From positions 1-9,571 of the forward strand of contig RFGD01000118.1 of assembly GCA_003696705.1 (NCBI GenBank): 9,571 nt of DNA, given 5' to 3'. Below the pieces are notes generated by a model. That model was not told the origin of the DNA, searched no databases, and saw nothing but the letters and a program-made list of their open reading frames with translations. This document shows positions 1 to 6,477 of the stretch, piece after piece. Position 1 is the stretch's first letter. The number at the start of each line of letters is the position of its first letter. The position numbers were made by a program, and so were the translations under genes. This DNA comes from Alphaproteobacteria bacterium. Lineage in GTDB: Bacteria; Pseudomonadota; Alphaproteobacteria; Rhodobacterales; Rhodobacteraceae.

Positions 1-581
1 ACGATGCGCACGTCCTCGAGCCGCTTCCCCGAAAGATAGAGCGCGTTGATAAGGCCGGCGGCGCAGATCACCGCCGTCCCATGCTGGTCATCGTGAAACA
101 CCGGGATGTCGAGAACCTCGCGAAGGCGCTGTTCGATCATGAAGCATTCCGGCGCCTTGATATCCTCGAGGTTGATGCCGCCAAAGGTCGGCGCCATGAG
201 GCGCACGGCGGTCACGATCTCGTCGGGGTCTTCGGTATCAAGCTCGATGTCCACGGCATTGACGTCGGCAAAGCGCTTGAAGAGGACGGCCTTGCCTTCC
301 ATCACCGGCTTCGATGCCAGCGCCCCGAGGTTGCCAAGGCCCAGAACGGCCGTGCCGTTCGATACGACCGCCACCAGGTTGCCCTTCGAGGTATAGTCAT
401 AGGCCGTTTCCGGCTGCTCGGAGATCGCCGCGCATGGCACCGCGACGCCCGGGCTGTAGGCCAGCGAGAGGTCACGCTGGGTGCTCATGGGCTTCGTCGG
501 CCGGATCTCGATCTTCCCCGGCTTCGGGTCGTGATGATAGGCCAACGCCTCTTCGGGCGTGATTTTCATCTTTGACGTCAT
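1..581 (-). CDS. maeB: NADP-dependent malic enzyme, N-terminal part (cut by window edge)
   Basis: Oxidatively decarboxylates malate to pyruvate and CO2 in the cytoplasm, linking the C4 acids of the TCA cycle to pyruvate and NAD(P)H. Reading the reverse strand from the ATG at 581 gives 193 codons before the window ends. Family signatures are clear: SLAYSPGVAVPC (39-50, with the catalytic-type Tyr42), SNGTAVLGLGNLG (74-86), MEGKAVLFKRFADVNA (94-109, with the catalytic-type Lys97), the metal-binding segment NLEDIKAPE (137-145) and FHDDQHGTA (162-170). The style is that of bacterial MaeB-type enzymes, about 750-770 residues with a C-terminal phosphotransacetylase-like domain; that part lies outside the window, so full length and NAD versus NADP preference are inferred. 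The start is supported by a GGAGGAGG ribosome site, although the 11-nt spacing is long; a second in-frame ATG lies four codons downstream. It is divergent from mutS. Confidence 0.93.
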   Translation of the reverse strand, partial: MTSKMKITPEEALAYHHDPKPGKIEIRPTKPMSTQRDLSLAYSPGVAVPCAAISEQPETAYDYTSKGNLVAVVSNGTAVLGLGNLGALASKPVMEGKAVLFKRFADVNAVDIELDTEDPDEIVTAVRLMAPTFGGINLEDIKAPECFMIEQRLREVLDIPVFHDDQHGTAVICAAGLINALYLSGKRLEDVRI

Positions 582-592
582 GGTGTCGTGAA

Positions 593-600
593 CCTCCTCC
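593..600 (-). promoter_or_regulatory. Ribosome binding site of the malic enzyme gene
   Basis: On the minus strand the sequence reads GGAGGAGG, a near-perfect Shine-Dalgarno sequence, 11 nt upstream of the ATG at 581. No other start codon is available between the two, so this fixes the start. Confidence 0.7.
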
Positions 601-609
601 GCCGGACCA

Positions 610-638
610 GCAATAACGGGCGCCGCGGCCCGCGACAA
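610..638 (-). promoter_or_regulatory. Weak candidate sigma-70 promoter for the malic enzyme gene
   Basis: On the minus strand, TTGTCG (638-633, 4 of 6 to the -35 consensus) is followed after 17 nt by TATTGC (615-610, 3 of 6 to the -10 consensus). It lies in the only non-coding gap upstream of the gene. The match is weak, and alphaproteobacterial promoters are hard to call by eye. I saw no convincing counterpart for mutS in the same gap, only an AT-rich GATATT at 677-682 without a good -35. Confidence 0.22.
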
Positions 639-697
639 CCGCGCGCGATCGGCCCTTTCCGCCGGGCCGGGGCAGCGATATTGTCGGACACCACAAA

Positions 698-704
698 AAG
701 GTGG
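698..704 (+). promoter_or_regulatory. Ribosome binding site that sets the mutS start
   Basis: AAGGTGG, one mismatch from AAGGAGG, sits 8 nt before the GTG at 713. The GTG at 701 lies inside this site and so is unlikely to be the start. The next in-frame GTG (719) would have 14-nt spacing. Confidence 0.6.
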
Positions 705-712
705 GGGGCACC

Positions 713-3367
713 GTGACCGTGGCGAAATCCGCCGTGACGCCGATGATGGCGCAATATCTCGAAGTGAAGGAACGGCATCCCGACGCCCTGCTCTTCTACC
801 GCATGGGCGACTTCTACGAGATGTTCTTCGACGACGCCGTCGCCGCCGCCGAGGCACTCGACATCGCCCTGACCAAGCGGGGCAAACACCTGGGCGAGGA
901 CATTCCGATGTGCGGCGTGCCGGTTCATGCCGCCGAGAGCTACCTCCAGACGCTGATCCGGAAGGGCTTTCGCGTGGCGGTCTGCGAACAGCTCGAGGAC
1001 CCCGCCGAGGCCCGGAAGCGTCGCGGCGCAAAGGCGGTGGTGCGCCGGGATGTCGTGCGGATCGTCACGCCCGGCACCATCGTCGAGGACAGCCTCCTCG
1101 AAGCCCGACGGCACAACTTCCTTGCCAGTTTCGCCGAGATCCGCGACGGCGGGGCGTTGGCCTGGGCGGACATCTCGACCGGTGAGTTGCGCGTGGCGCC
1201 CTGCCCGCGGGTCAAGCTGGGTCCCCTGCTTGCGCAACTGGCGCCGTCCGAGCTTCTCATCCCGGATCGCCTGGACGAGACGCTCGGGCCCGTCGCGGAC
1301 GACCTTGGCGTCGCCGCGACCCCGCTGCCGGCCCAGGCGTTCGACAGCACGGACGCCCCGGCGCGTCTTGCGCGCGCGTTCAACGTCTCGACGCCCGAAG
1401 GGTTCGGCACCTTCGAGCGCGCCGAGCTCGCCGCCCTCGGGGCGCTTGTCCACTATCTTGAGCTGACCCAGAAGGGCCGAATGCCGCTTCTGCGCCCCCC
1501 GGTGCGCGAGATGGCCGGCCACACCGTCCAGATCGACGCGGCGACACGGCGAAACCTCGAGATTTCCGAACGCCTGAGCGGCGGGCGCGAAGGTTCGCTT
1601 CTTCATGCCATCGACCGGACGGTGACGGCTGCGGGTGGCCGGCTTCTCGATCGTCGTCTTGCCGCCCCGTCTACGAATCTTTCGACAATCAACGCCCGGC
1701 TCGACGCCGTCGCCTTCCTGGTCGAGAACGCGGCGCTGCGCCGCGAACTTCGCGACGTCCTGCGCCGCACGCCGGACGCGGAACGCGCGCTGTCGCGCCT
1801 TTCGCTTGATCGCGCCGGCCCGCGGGATCTGGCCGCCATTCGATCGGCGATCACCTGCGCCGAAGCGGTCGCCGGCAAGCTCGACGGGCTGACGCTGCCC
1901 GATCTCGTCGCCGAGGCGCGGACGGGACTTGTCGGCCTCGAGGAGCTGCGAGAGCGCCTTGACGCCGCGATCGTGTCCGAGCCGCCCCTTCTGGTCCGCG
2001 ACGGCGGCTTCGTTGCCGACGGCTTCGACGCCGAACTCGACGAGGTTCGCCGGCTTCGCGACGAGGGACGCGAGGTGATCGCCGGCCTGCAGGCAAGATA
2101 TGCCGAAGAGACGGGCATCCCGTCCCTGAAGATCCGTCACAACAATGTCCTTGGCTATTTCGTCGAGACGACGGCGACCCACGCGGAACGCATGCTCTCG
2201 GCACCGCTGTCGGAACGCTTCCGGCACCGTCAGACCACCGCCAATGCGCTTCGCTTCACGACCGCAGAACTCTCCGAGATGGAAACCCGCATCCTGAACG
2301 CAGGTGCCCGCGCCATCGAGATCGAGCGGCAGATCTACGAGAGGTTCCGCGCCGAAATCCTGGATCGGGCCGAAGCCTTGGGGAATCTGGTGCGCGGGTT
2401 GGCCGAGCTCGACGTCTCGGCCGCACTGGCCGAGACGGCCACGGAAGGGAACTGGTGCCGGCCGGTCGTCGACGACAGCAGAGCCTTCAGGATCCGGGCG
2501 GGCCGCCACCCCGTCGTCGAGAAGGCCCTGCGCGCCAGCGGCACGGGAAGTTTCGTGCCGAACGACTGCGATCTGACGCCGGACGATGCGGATGGCGCGC
2601 GGCTCTGGCTTCTGACGGGCCCGAACATGGCCGGCAAGTCGACCTTCCTGCGCCAGAACGCCATCATCGGGCTTCTTGCCCAGGCAGGCGCGTTCGTTCC
2701 GGCAGAGGAGGCGCACATCGGTCTCATTTCACAGATATTTTCCAGGGTCGGCGCATCGGACGATCTGGCGCGTGGGCGATCGACCTTCATGGTCGAAATG
2801 GTCGAGACCGCAGCCATCCTCAACCAGGCGGACGACCGGGCCCTCGTCATCCTCGACGAGATCGGGCGCGGCACGGCCACCTATGACGGGCTTTCGATTG
2901 CCTGGGCGGTCCTCGAGCACCTTCACGGCGTCAACCGCTGCCGGGGCCTCTTTGCAACCCATTACCACGAACTGACGCAGCTTGCCGAGCGGCTCGATGG
3001 CGTCGACTGCGCCACCGTCGCCGTCCGCGAGTGGGAAGGCGAGGTCATCTTCCTTCACGAGGTCCTGAAGGGCGCGGCGGACCGTTCCTACGGGGTTCAG
3101 GTCGCCCGGCTTGCCGGCCTTCCCCCTGCCGTCATCGACCGCGCGCGCGAAGTGCTCGAACGCCTTGAACGGACCGAGCGCGAAGGCGGTCGTGGGCCCG
3201 CCGCGCTCGTAGAGGAACTGCCGCTCTTTCAGGCGCGGCCGGAACCGACGCCGTCGGCGCCGGTCGAGCCGCCCGTTCTCCAGCGCCTGCGCGCGGCCGA
3301 CCCGGACGGTCTGTCGCCGCGCGAAGCGCTCGACTTCCTCTACGAGCTCAAGGCGTTACTGGACTAA
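713..3367 (+). CDS. mutS: DNA mismatch repair protein MutS
   Basis: Recognises base mismatches and small loops in DNA and, as an ATP-driven clamp, recruits MutL to start strand-directed repair. At 884 residues it is close to the family's usual 850-900. Visible features are the N-terminal mismatch-reading motif GDFYEMF (32-38, containing Phe34-x-Glu36), the connector, lever and clamp region (about 130-570), the Walker A motif GPNMAGKST (636-644), the Walker B/signature DEIGRGT (715-721), the ATHYHEL segment soon after, and a C-terminal helical dimerisation segment ending in SPREALDFLYELKALLD. Three GTG codons (701, 713, 719) and an ATG (743) could begin it; 713 has the best-spaced ribosome site, and its short leader before VTPMMAQYL matches relatives as I remember them. 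It appears to be a single-gene unit, divergent from the malic enzyme gene. Its TAA overlaps the grpE stop codon on the other strand. No sign of damage. Confidence 0.98.
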   Translation: MTVAKSAVTPMMAQYLEVKERHPDALLFYRMGDFYEMFFDDAVAAAEALDIALTKRGKHLGEDIPMCGVPVHAAESYLQTLIRKGFRVAVCEQLEDPAEARKRRGAKAVVRRDVVRIVTPGTIVEDSLLEARRHNFLASFAEIRDGGALAWADISTGELRVAPCPRVKLGPLLAQLAPSELLIPDRLDETLGPVADDLGVAATPLPAQAFDSTDAPARLARAFNVSTPEGFGTFERAELAALGALVHYLELTQKGRMPLLRPPVREMAGHTVQIDAATRRNLEISERLSGGREGSLLHAIDRTVTAAGGRLLDRRLAAPSTNLSTINARLDAVAFLVENAALRRELRDVLRRTPDAERALSRLSLDRAGPRDLAAIRSAITCAEAVAGKLDGLTLPDLVAEARTGLVGLEELRERLDAAIVSEPPLLVRDGGFVADGFDAELDEVRRLRDEGREVIAGLQARYAEETGIPSLKIRHNNVLGYFVETTATHAERMLSAPLSERFRHRQTTANALRFTTAELSEMETRILNAGARAIEIERQIYERFRAEILDRAEALGNLVRGLAELDVSAALAETATEGNWCRPVVDDSRAFRIRAGRHPVVEKALRASGTGSFVPNDCDLTPDDADGARLWLLTGPNMAGKSTFLRQNAIIGLLAQAGAFVPAEEAHIGLISQIFSRVGASDDLARGRSTFMVEMVETAAILNQADDRALVILDEIGRGTATYDGLSIAWAVLEHLHGVNRCRGLFATHYHELTQLAERLDGVDCATVAVREWEGEVIFLHEVLKGAADRSYGVQVARLAGLPPAVIDRAREVLERLERTEREGGRGPAALVEELPLFQARPEPTPSAPVEPPVLQRLRAADPDGLSPREALDFLYELKALLD

Positions 3368-3963
3368 CCTTGGCCTTCTGCCGACTCGCCGGATGCCGGT
3401 GGCGTCGACGAAACGCCGACCTGCGCCGGCCGCAGCAGGCGATCGTGGTGCATGAACCCATGCGAAAGCACCTGAATGATTTCGCCGGCCGTGGTGCCGG
3501 GCACGGGGGCTTCGAACATCGCCTCGTGCAGCTGCGGATCGAATGCCGCCCCGATCTCGGGCGCCACAAGCTGGATTCCGTGCTTCTCGAACGTCTTGCG
3601 GATTTCGCGCAAGGTCAGCTCCACACCCTCGAACAGCGCCTTGGCGGCCTCGCGCTGTTCTTCGGTCGCCGCGTCGAGGGCACGCTGCAGGTTGTCGTAG
3701 ACAGGAAGGATGTCGCGGGCAAGTCGAGAGCCGCCGAACTGCTCGGCCTCGCGGCGTTCGCGCTCGGCGCGCTTGCGCAGGTTCTCGACCTCGGCATATG
3801 CGCGCAAGAGCTTGTCCTTCAGCTCGTCACGCTCGGCGCGCAGAACCGCAAGCTCGTCGAAATCCAGATCCAGATCGGCCGCTTCGGCTTCGGCCCAGGC
3901 CTCGGTAACCTCGGGATCGATTTCGGTTTCGGCTGCGGTCGTCTCGTTCTTGCCTTCGTTCAT
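3364..3963 (-). CDS. grpE: GrpE, nucleotide exchange factor of DnaK
   Basis: Cytoplasmic co-chaperone that releases ADP from DnaK so the Hsp70 cycle can restart; it also acts as a thermosensor. The 199-residue product has an acidic, probably disordered N-terminus (1-35), a long charged coiled coil (about 36-75, including the hallmark AEVENLRKRAERE at 57-69), a helical bundle (RDILPVYDNLQRALD, 83-97) and the beta-wing that contacts DnaK (FDPQLHEAMF, 141-150). GFMHHDRLLRPAQVGV then completes the family core, followed by a short Ser/Gly/Glu-rich tail. The ATG at 3963 has a GAGGG site 6 nt upstream. It is second in the hrcA-grpE operon, 11 nt behind hrcA, and so is probably co-regulated with it by heat shock. 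dnaK and dnaJ are not in the window. Confidence 0.97.
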   Translation of the reverse strand: MNEGKNETTAAETEIDPEVTEAWAEAEAADLDLDFDELAVLRAERDELKDKLLRAYAEVENLRKRAERERREAEQFGGSRLARDILPVYDNLQRALDAATEEQREAAKALFEGVELTLREIRKTFEKHGIQLVAPEIGAAFDPQLHEAMFEAPVPGTTAGEIIQVLSHGFMHHDRLLRPAQVGVSSTPPASGESAEGQG

Positions 3964-3974
3964 CTTTCACCCTC

Positions 3975-5036
3975 TCAACTGCGATCCGACAGGAGCCGGC
4001 CCACAAGCTGCGCCGTGTAGTCGACGATCGGCACGATGCGCCCGTAATTCAGCCGCGTCGGCCCGATCACGCCGATCGCTCCCACGATTCGTCGGTCGGC
4101 ATTCATATAAGGAGAGACGATCAAAGAGGAACCCGAAAGCGAAAAAAGCTTGTTCTCGGAGCCGATGAAGATCCGCACGCCCTCGCCTTCCTCGGCCAGT
4201 TCCAGAAACTCGACGATATCACGCTTGCGCTCGAGGTCGTCGAACAGCTCTCGGATGCGGTCGAGCTCCTCTCCCTCGGCCTCGTCCAGAAGGTTCGCGC
4301 GCCCGCGCACGATCAGCCGGGCCTCGGTCTCCGGGCCCTCGTCCCAGATTGCGATGCCGCTTTCGACCAGCGCCCGCGACAGGTTGTCGATTTCCTGGCG
4401 GTGGCGCTCGATCTCCTTCTTCATCATCGTCCTGAGTTCGGCGAGCGTCCTTCCTTCGGCCAGAGAATTCAGGAAGTTGCTGGCCTCTCGCATGGCCGAC
4501 GGGGTCAGGCCCGGCGGCGGCGTGAAGACGCGGTTTTCGACCTGTCCGTCGGCGAAGACGAGCACCACAAGGGCTCGGTCACTGCCCAGCGAGACGAATT
4601 CGATGTGTCGGATCGGCGCCTCGTGCTTCGGTGCAAGGACAAGGCTTGCCCCCTGCGTCACGCCGGACAGGGCGCCGCCGACACGGTCAAGAAGGGTCGC
4701 CACGTCCGAGGCGTTGGCGCCCAGCGTCTCATCGATCTTCTGGCGGTCATCGGCCGACGGCGCCCGAACCTCGAGAAACCCGTCCACGAACAGGCGCAGG
4801 CCAAGCTGTGTCGGCACCCGGCCAGCCGAGACGTGGGGGCTTTCCAGAAGCCCCAGATACTCGAGGTCCTGCATGACATTTCGAATCGTCGCCGGCGACA
4901 CCTTTTCCGTCAGCTGTCGCGACAGCGTCCGCGAACCGACCGGCGCGCCGGTTTCGAGGTACGACTCGACGACCCGGCGAAACACCTCGCGGCTCCGGTC
5001 GCTCATCTCGTTCAGCAGCTTTGTCCCGTCGCCCAT
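3975..5036 (-). CDS. hrcA: HrcA, heat-inducible transcription repressor
   Basis: DNA-binding repressor that normally sits on CIRCE operators of chaperonin and related heat-shock genes and is kept active by GroEL. From the ATG at 5036 it has 353 residues, typical of the family. The N-terminal winged helix is clear: NDRS-type start (SDRSREVFRRVVESYLETG, 12-30), PVGSRTLS (32-39), recognition helix SPATIRNVMQDLE (47-59) and wing SPHVSAGRVPT (66-76). The GAF-like and dimerisation regions follow, with TRLNYGRIVPIVDYTAQLV near the C-terminus. A TTG at 5057 could extend it by seven codons, but that codon overlaps the probable transcription start region, and a weak AGGG site precedes the ATG at 5036. 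ATG at 5006 (residue 11) is a less likely alternative. First gene of hrcA-grpE. Confidence 0.96.
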   Translation of the reverse strand: MGDGTKLLNEMSDRSREVFRRVVESYLETGAPVGSRTLSRQLTEKVSPATIRNVMQDLEYLGLLESPHVSAGRVPTQLGLRLFVDGFLEVRAPSADDRQKIDETLGANASDVATLLDRVGGALSGVTQGASLVLAPKHEAPIRHIEFVSLGSDRALVVLVFADGQVENRVFTPPPGLTPSAMREASNFLNSLAEGRTLAELRTMMKKEIERHRQEIDNLSRALVESGIAIWDEGPETEARLIVRGRANLLDEAEGEELDRIRELFDDLERKRDIVEFLELAEEGEGVRIFIGSENKLFSLSGSSLIVSPYMNADRRIVGAIGVIGPTRLNYGRIVPIVDYTAQLVGRLLSDRS

Positions 5037-5059
5037 GGTCGCGTACCCTGAGAGCAAGA

Positions 5060-5087
5060 GTTACAGAAGGTCCCGCGGGCGCGTCAA
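5060..5087 (-). promoter_or_regulatory. Candidate sigma-70 promoter of hrcA-grpE
   Basis: On the minus strand TTGACG (5087-5082, 5 of 6 to TTGACA) is followed after 16 nt by TGTAAC (5065-5060, 4 of 6 to TATAAT). Transcription would start near 5053, giving a leader of about 17 nt to the hrcA ATG at 5036. I saw no convincing sigma-32 heat-shock promoter and no CIRCE inverted repeat (TTAGCACTC-N9-GAGTGCTAA) in this gap. Confidence 0.4.
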
Positions 5088-5093
5088 TCGGGC

Positions 5094-5123
5094 TTGCCTT
5101 CCCGGTTCACGAAAGGGTATCTG
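5094..5123 (+). promoter_or_regulatory. Weak candidate promoter for rph-rdgB-hemW
   Basis: TTGCCT (5094-5099) and TATCTG (5118-5123), 18 nt apart, are a poor sigma-70 match, but they occupy the only non-coding gap upstream of the three-gene run. They lie back to back with the hrcA promoter candidate, so the 114-bp gap probably holds two divergent promoters. Confidence 0.2.
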
Positions 5124-5136
5124 GCCCGAAATTGTC

Positions 5137-5143
5137 GAGAGGA
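5137..5143 (+). promoter_or_regulatory. Ribosome binding site of rph
   Basis: GAGAGGA lies 7 nt before the ATG at 5151. It selects that ATG over the in-frame TTG at 5094, which would add 19 residues not found in the family. Confidence 0.75.
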
Positions 5144-5150
5144 TCCATTG

Positions 5151-5864
5151 ATGCGCCCGTCGGGACGAGATTTAGGTGAAATGCGGCCGGTTTCAATCGA
5201 AACCGGTGTCGTTCGTCATGCGGAAGGCTCGTGCCTGATCCGCGTCGGACATACGCATGTCCTGTGCACGGCAACGATTGAAGAGCGCGTTCCGTCCTTC
5301 ATGCGCGGCCGCGGGCTGGGCTGGGTGACGGCCGAGTACGGAATGCTTCCGCGTGCGACACATACCCGATCGGACCGCGAGGCGAAAAAGGGCCAGAAGG
5401 GCCGGACCCAGGAAATCCAGCGCCTGATCGGTCGGTCGCTTCGCGCCGCCGTCGACCGCTCGGCCTTGGGCGAGCGCCAGATCACGATCGATTGCGACGT
5501 CATCCAGGCCGACGGCGGAACGCGTTGCGCATCGATCACCGGCGGCTGGGTGGCGCTTCGGCTGGCGGTCGACAAGCTTCTGAAGGCCGGGGATGTGTCG
5601 AGCGATCCCATCGTCGACAATGTCGCCGCCGTCTCGTGCGGGATCTATGCCGGTCAGCTCGTTCTTGATCTTGACTACGCCGAGGACAGCGAGGCCGGCA
5701 CCGACGCCAATTTCGTGATGACCGGCCGCGGCGGACTGGTCGAGGTGCAGGCCTCGGCCGAGGATGCGACCTTCTCTCGCGAAGAGCTCGGCCAGATGCT
5801 CGACCTCGCCGAGGCGGGCATTCGGGAACTCGTGAAGGTGCAGAATGGTGCCGTCGGACGCTGA
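5151..5864 (+). CDS. rph: Ribonuclease PH
   Basis: Phosphate-dependent 3'-to-5' exoribonuclease that trims the 3' ends of tRNA precursors and other stable RNAs in the cytoplasm, releasing nucleoside diphosphates; it works as a hexamer. The 237-residue length fits the family (about 238). The protein begins with the standard MRPSGR...MRPVSIETG (1-19), continues with HAEGSCLIRVGHTHVLCTA and EERVPSFMRG, and carries the phosphate-site segment QADGGTRCASITG (119-131, with Arg125). The acidic residues of the active site follow in LDLDYAEDSEAGTDANFVM. It opens the run rph-rdgB-hemW, and its end overlaps the rdgB start by 20 nt, suggesting translational coupling. Divergent from hrcA. Confidence 0.98.
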   Translation: MRPSGRDLGEMRPVSIETGVVRHAEGSCLIRVGHTHVLCTATIEERVPSFMRGRGLGWVTAEYGMLPRATHTRSDREAKKGQKGRTQEIQRLIGRSLRAAVDRSALGERQITIDCDVIQADGGTRCASITGGWVALRLAVDKLLKAGDVSSDPIVDNVAAVSCGIYAGQLVLDLDYAEDSEAGTDANFVMTGRGGLVEVQASAEDATFSREELGQMLDLAEAGIRELVKVQNGAVGR

Positions 5865-6477
5865 CCCGCGCAGGATTGCCGAGGGCCGGCTTGTCGTCGC
5901 CTCGCACAATGCAGGAAAAGTGCGCGAGATCGGCGAGCTTCTGGCACCGTTCGGGCTTGATGTGGTCTCGGCCGCTGCCCTTGACCTGCCCGAACCCGAG
6001 GAGACCGAGCCGGACTTCGCGGGGAATGCCCGGCTGAAGGCCGTTGCCGCGGCCACGGCCAGCGGCCTGCCGGCACTGGCCGACGACAGCGGGCTTGTTG
6101 TCGAGGCGCTCGGCGGCGCGCCGGGCATCCACTCGGCACGTTGGGCCGAGGGAGACGGCGGCCGCGACTTCATGCGCGCCATGACCCGGGTCTGGGAAGA
6201 ACTCGAGGCTCGGTCCGCGCCGGAACCCAGGCGGGCCCATTTCGTCTGTGCCCTTGCGCTGGCCTGGCCCGACGGGGCGACCCGCGTGTTCGAGGGCCGC
6301 GTCCATGGCCGCATCGTCTGGCCACCGCGTGGCAACCACGGTTTCGGCTATGACCCCATCTTCCTGCCCGAGGGGGAAAGCCGGACCTTCGGAGAAATGC
6401 CGCCCGAGGAAAAACACGCCATGAGCCACCGGGCGCGCGCCTTTGCCAAGCTCCTGGAGTCGGGACTTGTCGGCTGA
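5845..6477 (+). CDS. rdgB: RdgB/Ham1 family non-canonical purine NTP pyrophosphatase (dITP/XTP)
   Basis: Hydrolyses ITP, dITP and XTP to monophosphate plus pyrophosphate, keeping deaminated purines out of DNA and RNA. The 210-residue protein has the nucleotide-binding start ASHNAGKVREI (19-29), the FAGNARLKA segment (58-66), the catalytic ADDSGLVVEALGGAPG (79-94), GFGYDPIF (166-173) and the base-recognition SHRARA (194-199), all as expected for the Ham1 family. The ATG at 5845 has GAAGG 6 nt upstream, inside the end of rph; the first 14 residues or so precede the conserved core. It overlaps rph by 20 nt and hemW by 11 nt, so the three are almost certainly one transcript. An intact, ordinary family member. 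Confidence 0.97.
   Translation: MVPSDADPRRIAEGRLVVASHNAGKVREIGELLAPFGLDVVSAAALDLPEPEETEPDFAGNARLKAVAAATASGLPALADDSGLVVEALGGAPGIHSARWAEGDGGRDFMRAMTRVWEELEARSAPEPRRAHFVCALALAWPDGATRVFEGRVHGRIVWPPRGNHGFGYDPIFLPEGESRTFGEMPPEEKHAMSHRARAFAKLLESGLVG
6456..6459 (+). promoter_or_regulatory. Ribosome binding site indicating a TTG start for hemW
   Basis: GGAG, inside the end of rdgB, is 7 nt before the TTG at 6467. No ATG or GTG in the hemW frame lies between here and the conserved radical-SAM core, so this TTG is the best start. The earlier TTG at 6443 has no such site. Confidence 0.6.

Noticed and set aside
81..575. A 164-codon plus-strand frame at the left edge
   Set aside because: It is antisense to the malic enzyme, whose conserved motifs are all present on the minus strand across the same bases.
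688..705. Short inverted repeat around the mutS ribosome site (CACC/GGTG flanking an A-run)
   Set aside because: A four-base stem is too short to claim an operator or a structured leader.
578..2716. A 712-codon open frame on the minus strand opposite mutS
   Set aside because: Its long openness follows from GC-rich mutS codons read on the other strand. The product is an Arg/Gly/Ala-rich string with no recognisable domain, and it also covers the malic enzyme-mutS gap and ribosome sites. MutS itself is unmistakable here.
3401..3417. Possible terminator hairpin downstream of mutS (GGCGT, 7-nt loop, ACGCC)
   Set aside because: The stem is only five base pairs, has no following T-run, and lies in the grpE coding sequence. 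Such short stems are common by chance at this GC content.
3370..4020. A 216-codon plus-strand frame opposite grpE
   Set aside because: Leu/Gly/Arg-rich antisense translation of grpE. The coiled-coil and beta-wing of GrpE on the minus strand explain this region.
5193..6335. A 380-codon minus-strand frame opposite rph and rdgB
   Set aside because: Low-complexity, Arg/Ser/Pro-rich translation without family motifs, opposite two genes with complete signatures. It is a GC-driven shadow.
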